A DNA stretch of 64,000 nucleotides from Phoronis australis (Eukaryota; Phoronida; Phoronidae). The DNA lies in NCBI GenBank assembly GCA_002633005.1, contig NMRA01000170.1:436318-500317 (forward strand). Direction: 5' to 3'. This document shows, one piece after another, positions 27,401-39,400 of this stretch (its first letter is position 1; the number at the start of each line of letters is the position of its first letter). The translations under genes were made by a program, and so were the position numbers. The notes under the pieces were generated by a model that was not told where the DNA came from, searched no databases, and was given only the letters and a program-made list of their open reading frames with translations.

Positions 27401-30400
27401 TAATAACCTGTATGTTGTCTAATTGCACACGCTAATTAATAAATGTATTATGTTCTCACTCAATGTAAGGCACTTTTATCTTGGATTTGATTATCAGTGA
27501 CAGTTTTGTGTTTGTATTATTTATTATATTGCAATGATGGTGACTATGAATGTTCGTGTTGTAATAATTAATGCTAAGAAAGCATCTTTTGCTTGGGCCC
27601 CATAATGCAATATTGACTGTGAATTGTATATAAGGCTTCAGGGAGTATACACTAGACACTTACACACAAGCTGTTGTCACTGATCTGAATGGACTCTTCC
27701 AAGTGTGGGTCATAAAACAAGGCAATTAGGTCTGATCAGTTTGTGGAACTGCCGACAGACAATCAAATCAGCTGTTATGAATTACTGCTATCTCCCACAA
27801 AACTTGGCCAATTTTTGTGGGGAAAAAGCTCTTTTCCCAAACTTTTTGAGGAATTCAAATGGGGGCTTTGTTTCCATCCACAAATAAGGCGAAAAAAAGA
27901 ATTCAAACATTTTAATTGTTTGTTCTACTCATATCTTAATGTTTTCGTATGAAAATACAATATAGTGTAACCTAAGGGAAGGATTTGTGGTTTTCTGACC
28001 ATCCAGAGTTGCTTGCCTGCCAACTCCAGACCGACCTTCAGTGTAATGTAACGCTATGCAATTTCTAAATTTGGGTGTGGATGATAGGTAGAGTTGTAAT
28101 CTTTCTGTCATTCGTGGACAGCTAGCGACGTTGGAATTCTTGTGTGAATCACTTGGATTTTCCACTGCACAACAGTGGCAATTTAACGACCGGACATGGC
28201 AGTTGAAAAAAATCATAAAAATGGTGGGAATTTTACAGAGTTAGGAGCGCAGAATGCTGTCTACCGACTATTCTGCCACCATCGAGTGACAAGACATTTA
28301 TCATAACATTGCTGCTGTATCATGAAGTGTCTATTGAGGACAGTTTGGCTGTGGATTTTGTTTGCTTTGTACCCAGTTTTGACGCAACTGACTTTGCCTT
28401 GTATATGCACTTCTTAATTTTTAGTATTTTCTGTGTGACTTTTAATTACTAAAAGTTATTGTCTCCGTCTCCATGAAAATTGAATGTGGAGAAGGAATAC
28501 ACCACGGAACCTTGTTGATCTCGAATTGTGATATTACATGAAATATTTACCGGGACATCATTGCGTATAATTTATTTATTTTGAGCTTGGTAAATTCTCA
28601 CCAAATTAGGACACAAGATGGCAGTTAAGTGGAGCATTTCTTTATTTTATTCATTACAAGATGTGCCAAATAAATGCTTCTAGTGCTAAGAGTTCATTGC
28701 CATATCTACATTAAAATGACGATGTCTTGAAAAATATTGTAGACGTTCACATCTGTTACAATGTTAGAAACCTTTGAAAAGTGAATGACTGTATGCTTCT
28801 AGTTCTTGAATATCGAGGTCATATTTATTATTTTTTCTACGATAGTATAAAATACTCTTGGTGTGGTGAATGCATTTACTACATAAGTGACTGGAAGAAA
28901 AACTGAGTGTGCAATGATCGTTATAATCTGCTATGACTGATGTCACAATTTCGGTACGAAAGCCATAATTCTTTCAGTTCCCGACCATGAAAGGGCATTG
29001 GGAAACAAACGTTACTACGAAACAGTCATTGCACAGCAGGAGGCACAAGCGGAAAAGAAAGGAGATGACCTTCCAGTGGAGACAAACCAAAACAAACGGC
29101 AACTGGACGAGTACAGGAACTCGCAGGAGTTTTTCAACTATGAATCGTTGTGCCGAGGGGAAGATGTTATTGTGAGTCTTTGAAACTGCTGAGTGTTTTT
29201 TATATGTTTTTTGGTCTTCATCTGCCATAATTTTCATGTTTAGACTCCTGAGTACTGTAGTCCTCAATTTTACACAAAATAATGCTGAAATCGCTACCAT
29301 TTTGCTAAGACCAAAGTTTTACCAATTGAAAGCGAATGCTTCTCTTTATAACAGTGTGCAGTACAACTGATGCTCATAATCATGTAAAAAATCAGTGTTT
29401 CTTTTTGAATTTGTCAAATTAAAATTACAGTTCTTTGCCTAATTGTCTGCTAAGTTGTAGAGCATTTCCATTGGAAAGGAGTTAAACACTTTTGATATCT
29501 GTACTGAATTGTATCACTGTGACTGTCTCCATCAGCCCAACCCAGACGTTCACAAGCTGAAGTGTTTCTACACACACAAGAACAATCCCCGACGCTACCT
29601 GAAGCCGTTCAAGGAGGAGGAAGCTTACCTCAACCCACGAATTGTTGTTTTCCATGATGTCATCACTGATGCTGAGATAGACCTGGTGAAGAAAATGGCG
29701 GGACCCCGGGTAAGCAGACGTCACGTGACATAGCTGTTGTAGACGTGCTGTCAGTTGTTAGCAGTTGATAGACGTAAACGTTGTTTTCATATTCCTGGTT
29801 TTAAGGCTTCTGCAGAATTCATCTGTTGCTGACTCTATAAACTGTATATTAACTGTCTGTATTTTGTATCCTAAAAGCTCAGACTTGCTGTATTTTATCC
29901 ATTGCTAAAGAGTAACTATTAGACCTCACAAAAGCAATTCTAACTAGACAGCACTGAGTCATAACTTGTAATGTTAGACTGTTTACACATACACGCATGT
30001 CAGGCTTATGATCGAAAATAAAACAAGACTTGTTTGCCTTTGAAGCTTCACTTTAAACCAATGACGTGTTGACCTGTAGTTGGGTGTGCAGTCTAACTTT
30101 TGACAGTTGTGGTTTTCACAACTATTAGTTTGACAATGTTTCATTTTCCTAAATATAAGTTCAATTATTTACATCCCTTATGACGTATTTGCAAAAACAA
30201 ATGTTTTATCTTCAGGACATCCATTGTTTGATAAAAGTAGTGTAATCTCATTGATTAACATTGACGGACTTGTTTTTTCTTTGTTTTGAAGGTCATAATC
30301 TATAAAAAATTGTCATTTCCTGGCTTTTAAAGTTCACCAACAATCATATACGTATAACATGTAATATGACATTTGAAACAAAAAGTTGTAGATTGTAATA

Positions 30401-33400
30401 GTTTGATATTTCCCTCTGGATACAGTGATGTAGTAATGTTTAGTGGTTATTATTCTCAAAGATAAGTTGTAACCTACTTTGTCTTGACACTTCTTGCACC
30501 AAGCTTTAAAACATTTTTTCAGCTTAAACTATGCACAGACGATGAGTCACTAGTCTAGGTATCTGCGTCAAGTGAAAGGTGGTTACCTGCAAACAGCCAG
30601 AAAAAATACTCAGTGAAACACGCCAATTTGGCTAGTTCTTTCAGTTGTTTTCTAATTTTCGCTCCTTGGATACATTTTGCCATGTGCCTCCTGTTTACTA
30701 CATAACCTCCTCTGAATGGTGTCGTGATAATTTCGCATGAGTGAATGGTCATATTTCATCGGTCAGTGAAGCTTATCAACCAAGCTCTGTGCAGCTCATC
30801 TCACCCGCCCACTGTGAGGATTTGGACGCACTTGTTAAGAAATCAAGCACATAGTCTACTTTCCTCACCGCCTTGTGAGGAAAGATGCTCCCAGTTCACT
30901 TAGGGGCAGGCATGAGTTATTACCTGGTACACACATTTGAGGTGGATGACTCTCTGTCTGAGCCTAGCTTTACAGACTCTCTGTCATTTTTCATCTATTA
31001 TTCATTATAAGTATTCTTCCAGCTGAACCGTGCCACGATTCAAAATCCAACTACAGGAAAACTGGAGTTTGCGCCGTATCGAATCAGTAAGAGGTAAGAA
31101 CAAAGTATGAGTTAAGGAACCCTTGCGTGTAGACTTATAGGTGCTTGAGGTCCCTAAGTGAAATATTGGAAGTATGTATACTCATTTGATTTCATAACTT
31201 GGACGGTTTTTCTTACCTCAACCTCTTACCTCAACATAAAATTTTTGACACACTGTGTGATGCTGCCTGACTAAAAATAGATAGCAGGCAGTCATTAGAC
31301 ATACACAGGCCTCATAGGTCGGGCCTATTGTACAAAACACCTGATTTGGATCTCACGAGAACCCTCATGTGTATATTGTGACAAGGTTGTTCTTCCTGAG
31401 AGCAGTTGCAAAATCTGTAGACGGGTAGGTCACATTCATCTGCTATTGGTGGTTGGAATTTGAACCGAGTTACTGTTTACAGATAGAATCCACAACCAAT
31501 ATCGTTTCTGCTTGTCTGGTCATCTGACTTGACTACCTGAATGTTTCCATGTATGCAGTTGTTACATTATTTCTCAGGCACCACAGTGAGAAACTTGCTG
31601 TAAATAATCCCATTGTGGATTCAAACAGATTTTTACTATGAACAATTTTGCACTGGGATACAAATTGTGGTGGGATTGTCAGTCCCAGCATCTATACCAG
31701 GATTATTCTGGAAACATTTATTCATTAGTTTGCTGGGTTTGATTGTTTAATCCACTGTCGGAGCATGCGTGATATTACTCTGCCTTTTGTGTTTATTGTC
31801 TTTCTGATATTATCATGTCTTGGCCACTTAATTATCTGTTCTGACACTGGGTACATTTGTTCTGATAACAGGGTGCAACATAACTTGCTGGGATTTTTTA
31901 ATAGCACGGGACACAACCGATTAAGGAAAATAGTTCCGGTAAGAGATTCATGCAAAATGACTAGGATTTTGAAATATTGGGAACACAGCTTTTGTGAATT
32001 TTGAACTAGCCTTTGTCTTTGGTTCTCCAGTTTATGTAAGAGTGGGTTATTTTTCCCTGACTTGGGTTCTTGCATTTTGTGTTGTCAGTGCCTGGTTGAA
32101 GACTTATGAGGCACCGTTCCTTGAAACTCTAGAACAGCGTGTTGCCGACTTCACACAACTCAACATGGAGGTGGCTGAAGAACTCCAGGTATGGCGATGA
32201 CTGGTTTCAACTTAATTTGCCCCCGTATTTTCATCAATAAATAAGGTGGACAATTATAGATATTAAGCAAATTTTAAACACTTTTTCATAATCATCATAT
32301 AAAACATGGTTCATTACATTAAAATCTCAATTATTTGGCAAAAAAGCCAAAATAGCTTTGTCATTTTTCAAAATTTTTAACCTTGTTATGAATGCCTGCA
32401 ATTTTTCAAAATATTGTCTTATGATAGTTTAATGGAAACAGAAAAGTAAAGCAATTTAGTTTTTTGCTAACTTATCAATTAATGAAAAAATGAGACCATT
32501 AAGCTCATATATCTTTCCATGTTGCATCCAAAATTGGGGAGATTTTACCCCATTCCCAAAATATGAAATTAATGTATTTTCTTTAATTGTATTGCAATTG
32601 AGTGAAAAATTCATTCAATACATTTTCTTCCCTGATACAGACAAAAATTCTTAATTGTGTACAGTGTGTCTTTAAAAGCCATGTTATTGATACCTTTAAC
32701 TTTGTGATTCAAGCTGCTTGTACCATGTACACTTTTAGGTTGTCAATTATGGGATTGGTGGCCATTATGAACCGCACTATGACTTTGCAAGGGTAAGTGA
32801 CTTGTGTGTTTAGTTTTGGGGGGCATGTCCGTGCTCCATATGTTAACCATTGCGTGAATATGAACCTGGGGTAGACTCGCTCCAGTTTGTGTCACAGAAA
32901 CTTGAAAATGTCATCCTTTTTACTTCTAAAATGTCATGGCGTCATTGTATTTGTTTGAAAAATTCATGGTTCACCTGAATCAAATTTTTGAAACGTAGTC
33001 AAAGTGAACTATATATGAGCTGGAATACCCCTTGTAAATGATTCATGTTTTGGTTGACATGAGCCAGGCCACTGCCCTTTAAGTGCATAGAACCTCTATA
33101 AACATGTCTCAGTGTTTTGTAGGTAGCCAATTATGGAATTGGCGGCCATTATGAGCCTCATTTTGATCACGCACGGGTAAGTCGGAGAATGCTTGATGAT
33201 TTTGGTGGTCATGAAGTGTCCATGTGCTGCCTGCAACTTTTCGGTTCCATTCTGGTTTCAAAGCTCACATAATCCTTGAGGCCTTGTCTGTGACCACACA
33301 CAGTGGAAGTTACGGGGTAATGGTTCGCACAGAACTTGAAAGTTTGGGTATTTATAAGGCTTGAAAAGTTGTGTATTTTTTACACAAAACGTTGTCTAGT

Positions 33401-36400
33401 TTTCAAAAATCTGAAATATAACGATATTAATTTTGGGAATGATTTTTGTTTCTTTCCTATCGGTCTCATGATTGTCACAAAAATCACGTGGGAAATTAAA
33501 CTCTTCTCAGTCATTATGATTCCACCTAGTTATCACGGTCAAACAGGCCTACTCATACCAGCCCTACCAGTCACTGCCCTCAGGGTTGACATACTTGTCT
33601 TGTAGGGTGTTGAAAAATCCTTGAATTATGTCCAAGAAGTTCCGAAAAAGATCGTGCATTTCGTCACCAGAATACTGTGTGAACCACGAGTATTGCTAAG
33701 CTGCTTTCGCACTGACCTCATTTCTCTTTGCATGATGAAGTCATGTAAACCTGTTGCGTCAATTTCTGCTTCTGATCACCTGGCTGAGCATTTTTAAATT
33801 AGCTTGCAGCTACAATGAAGTCAAGTTTCAAGTTGCTAACTTGAAAACTTAATTTAAAGAAGCATGTGAGCCACTTGGTCAGAATGTTGACCTAAAGACC
33901 TTTTTAACAACTTTACTGTTATCTGCTGTGAATCTTAAAATGTTGGTTTGTCAATCTTAAAATGTCTATATTTTACTATATTATACTTTGCAAGATAATT
34001 GGAGATTTGAAATTTAATGTGCTCGGTTTTTATGTGCCCACATATTTATATGTGGATAAATATTGTTGTCATCTCCGTTCTGGCGTCCGCGGCTATATCT
34101 CCTAAGCCCCATGCAGGACCTTGTTGAAATTTGACTGCTGTGTTCTTATGTGGCTGATAACAGATTACGACAAGTTTCACCCACTAGTGGCAATTTTATC
34201 TTTTTGCGATTGCCGTGACGGTTTTTCATAAAATTCGGCTAATAGGTTTTCAATACAGAGGCGATGATATCATTCCATTTTTGGACTCGTTCAACGAATT
34301 TTACGCCACCTTGTGGACATTTTTGTTATTTTTGCATCCATTTTCTGGCGTCCGCCTCTGTATCTGCCGTACTGCTCAAAGGATCATTATAAAAATTTAC
34401 AGATGTGTTGCTGATAAGAAGGCTACGACTGACATTGTCTTTCAGATGGGTCCATCTACTGTGTTGCCTCCTGGTGGCGATTTTGTTTTTTTTTTGCATC
34501 TACGGCCGAATCTCCTTAACCCTTTGAAGTAGCTTAATGAAATTTGAAAGGCATATTCCTATGAACCCTTCGACAAATGGTAATGTGTGTCGAACTGATC
34601 CAGATACCACTGTGCCCCCTAGTGGCAAAATTTTACATTATCTGTGCCACCTAGTGGCCATTTTTGCATCCATTTTCTGACATCTGCCTCTCTGTCTGCA
34701 ATACCACTTAAAGGACCATTATGAAAAAGTACAGAGATGTGTTCCTGATGAGAAGGCCACAACTGATATTGACTTTCAGATGGGTTCTACTACAGTGTGT
34801 CTGTCACCCCCTAGTGAGTGACATTTTGTTTTGCGTCTGCAGTGGAGTCTCCTTTAGTCTTTGAAGGAACTTTGTGTAATTTGAAAGATGTGTTCCTGTG
34901 GAGCCATCGACAAATGGCTTCCCATTTTCAGACAGACTTGGTGTTTTCTGTGCCAACTTGTGGCCATTTAAAAATGTTTGCCTAGATGTTTTTGACGTCT
35001 GCCACTCAATCTGCCAAACCACTCAAAGGATCATTTCGAAACTTTATGGTTTTGTTCCTGATGCGAAGACTCGGACTGACGTTGATTTTTGGATGTATTC
35101 GATTATGCTCGCTCCCCCTAGGGGCAATATTGCTTTTTTGCATTACGCGGTTGTATCTCCTTAACCCTTTGAAGGATCTTTGCTGCGAAATTTGGCAGAT
35201 AGGTCCTGTAGAGATGACAACAGATGACAATGAGCTTCAGACCAATCTGACTATAGTTGTGCCCCGTAGTGTCAATTGTTTTTTCTATGTCTTAAGAGTT
35301 CTTTCGATTATTTTCATGAAATTTGGCAAAGTTGTACATTACAAAGACAGTGCCACTTTCTCACTTCAGATGGCTTTGACATATTCTGTGCCATCTAAGG
35401 ACTAGTGTTATGATACTAAAAGCACCCGTAGAAGCACATCGTTAGCGGAGCTGTCGTGGGTACATGTCAAGGCTCTGCGTTGCTCTTGTAAGGTTGTCAG
35501 TGAGCCTGACCTCCTTCGCTCCTTCCGTAAAGTGTGCATTTTGTACACTTGTCATGTGAAAATGGTGATAATTGTCCTTACGTAGTCTAAAGATGTTACA
35601 GGAAAGAAATATTAATTCCTCCGGTAGCTCTGCAGTTGCGTTGCAGCAGTGCAAGATCGTGTCAACACCATGCGCTGCTCTTGTTTATTAAACTCAATTC
35701 ACGTCCAGTTCCTGTACATTCACCATTACCCATCTTCAAAGTTCTCGGCCACTAAATAGTTTCCACAGTTTCCTGACACATCCTGCCAGTAAGTGTCTTT
35801 GCTGAATTTTGTTGCAGAGAACGTATGAAAACATGACACCCATTGAACGTAGAGATGGTAATCGCATAGCCACAGTGTTGTTCTACGTAAGTGTGTCTGC
35901 TGTGATCAGACTAAGGATGCTACTGCAGCAGTAAATGCAAGAATTATCACTTGGTGGGTCAGCTGACTCTGGCTCGAATGTGACGTTCAAGTTGGATGGG
36001 GGGCTCCAGTAATGGGGATGGGGAGGGATGTGCCGCCAACTTGGGAAGGTAGTTTGCCCATTCAGATATTGCCTTTGGCTGGTAATTTGAGTCTCATTGA
36101 GGGTGGGCTATTTGGCTTTGGTATTGTTTTGTGTGGGTTATCTGGATAATATGGATTTGTGGTAAGGTATGAATGGGATAATTATTTACTTGATAATATC
36201 TGAGGTCACCGTTGTCTTTATTATTCAGATATTATGTCGAGTTGGATTTTTTAAAAATTAAAATGTGTGGCTGCACCTCCTTTCCATATACCCATTATTT
36301 GGACGAGAGCGCTTTAGTGAATTCTTTGCATTTACGATCGCACAGCATGGATGTGATGGAATTAGCCATTGGCCAGATTCTGAATGATTTTTGACTCTAT

Positions 36401-39400
36401 ATATCTGAAATTCCTTCAGAATCTGGTGTGCTACATGCAATGTCTAATTCTCGACTATTTGTTTCTTATGGCCTCATCAGAAAGAAGAAGTAAACGCATT
36501 CAAAAGTCTTGGTACAGGCAATAGGATTGCAACCGTCCTATTCTATGTAAGTTTATAAGTCTTGGTACATGCAATCAGATAGCAGCAGTCCAGTGGTAAA
36601 ATGTCACCAATTTTGTACACAATATGATGGACATGTGGAATTTTATTTTCTCATTTTTGTATAATTAACCTACAAGCAGTGCTTAAACAATGCTTTGCCA
36701 TTTTAATCTTCTGCATCGTGACTACTACGAGACAGTATTTTGAAAATTGTGGACATACACAATATTGCTCAAAGCTTTCGAACAATTAAGTGGGTCAATT
36801 CTGGCATTTTTTGTCCAAAATTGGTGAAGTTTACCTCTGTTCTCTGCATATTTAGAAATATTGGTTCAAGCGATTGGGTTGCAGAGCAGATGCGTAGTCA
36901 TCCACAAAGGACACTCAAATGCATGCTTTTAACCTTAATCTATGAATATAAATATTGATTGAGGAAGTTACTGTTTATTTTAAAATTTGACAAAGCTTAG
37001 TTAACGTCTTGTATTTGTTTAATGACATATGAGCTTATTCATCAACTGTGAACTACATGCCTGAATAAACTATAAATACAACTCCAAACATGTTGAAAAT
37101 GAAATACAAGAGCCTGGGAGTACTTTCATATTGAACTTGTGTTCGTATTGGATCTTAAATTTTATCTCACGAGCATATTTCGCTTCGTGCTTTGAAATTT
37201 GAAGCAAAGTCTAGAAACCATGGACATTTTGCCCAGACTTTAGCTTGTGCTAAATTCGAACCCTGTGTGTTTAGGAAGTTTCAGTGAATCGATAAACTTC
37301 AAAGAAAAAGACTCCACTTTGGTTTGTTTGTGTTCAAAGAAAGCTATTGTATGTTCAGATTCATCCAGTCTCTACCGATGGTAGAGACTGTGTAACTCCA
37401 GTTTGCTTGCCATTTCCCTCAAATCTTTCAACACTTTTGACCCATAACAGTGCCTTCCCATTGCCTGTAATGTAAGCTTGGACTTTTTACCTAGCGGTCT
37501 CACGCGTAGACGTAGTGGTCTCACTTAGTGAGATTTAAGATTGCGTATCACTAAGCCACACCCTGTAACAAAGATTTTAGAACTGAGTGGAATTTACCCG
37601 AGATGTCCTGACATCTGGTGTTTAGGCAGGGAACCAGCCAAGTTGTCTTGTGCCCAGAAATAGTGGTGTCGCGCATTCATGTGTTACTAACCCTCGCCCC
37701 TGCAATAAAAATGTTACAAAATCCAGGTCACGTGTATTAAGCATGTAGATGTCAGGACATCTAGTGCTGGAGCTGGGAGCTTGCTAGACAGTTCATGTCC
37801 TGGAAAAATCTGTGAGATAGAGCACTCCCGTAGGATGACATATTGCTGACCAGGACCAGGATGATGAAAGTCGTTGACAGGAAAGTACATGTCGGAAAGT
37901 ATTCAAAGAAAATTACCCAGAATTCCCTGGCATCACAGCTTGAAGCAGAATTCATCATCACCGTAGTTTTTCCTCATGACCAAGAATGATGAAATAAACG
38001 GGAACGTTGTCACGGTGGCTAAGCCATTCTGTATTAGAATTTTGCCACTACAGCAATAATTACCTATTTTTTTGCTGTTCACATAATTAACCCACATTAC
38101 GGATAAATAGTATTTTGTCTGATTTCTTTGTGCTGTTAGTGAATATATTTTAAAGTTTCTGCTCACTCATAGATATTAGATTCAACAATGAGTACCTGGC
38201 AAAAGAAGGCATTGATGTCTGTTTAGCACAGTTTTAAGATTTAAAATTTGTATAGAATCATGTGACCAACAAACCTCCACTTGGTTTGCCTATTTGGGTT
38301 TTTACGTGTAGGACTGGTGTAATTCAAGTGCCTGTTTCCACATTTTGTTGTGTTCATTTGAATGCCTCTTGGTTTAAAGGTTTCACGACACGTATCACAT
38401 GCATTTTGTTGCGTTACAGATGAGCGACGTGGAAGCTGGAGGGGCCACCGTATTCACTAATATTGGCGTGAAGGTTTTCCCCAAGAAGGTAAGAATAACA
38501 ATTAGACGATAAGCAACGATGTACTGTAGCTGCCAGTTGAATAAAGAATGCACAGTCATGTCCTGCAGTACATTGATGAGATTTATTTTTGGCTTCTGTT
38601 CGATACTCTTCTTTTTTCCATGGTGCAAAATTCTGCGTAGTATGGTCCATTCAGTTCAGAAAAATGATGGAAGTTTTGGCCACGTGACTTTTTCAAATGA
38701 AAGCATTGATCCCTTCAGTTAGCTGATAACAATCTTGCTATGTTTCAAGGGCATCATAGACATGACTCCAAACATGTAGGAAAATAATTATTTTTTTCAG
38801 TCTGTATTGTTTTTATACAAAAATGAGTATTTCCAAACTTCTCTGTGATGTTCTTACTTGGTATTAGTCTCTGATCTTACCAAGGCCTCCATGAGAAGTT
38901 GATGAAAACTATGATGGGTTTAAATCGGCTTGACATGTTTCGGAGTTGAGGCTCTACAATATCAACTGGCGTAATCCTAGTCTCAATAGACAACTGGCAC
39001 ACCATAGGTTGTTATTGTTAGTCTAGTCTGTTGTTACTCCCCTGTAACTGACTGTCTATGTATCATTGCTGTTTGTTGGGCCTAGCAAGGTGGCCACTGT
39101 TTTTCCTTCTGAGGATGGTGTTTTAATAAATGCCGAAATATGTCCAGCGGGCTTAAATCTATCGTTTTTATCAACGCATGCTGCTACTTGGTGTGATGGA
39201 GATCTCCACCAGAAGTGGTGCACAATGTTCAGAAGGAGATTAAACTCCGGTCAGACGTTGTTGTGTAGGTTGAGTGTCGTGGCAATACAGCAATACCTTG
39301 GTGCACTCTAGGTTAAGTTTATGTAAGACCCTAGAAGAATATCCAGAACATCATATCTCAGAAATGGTTCATCAGATTTATACGAAACTTGCCAATATTA

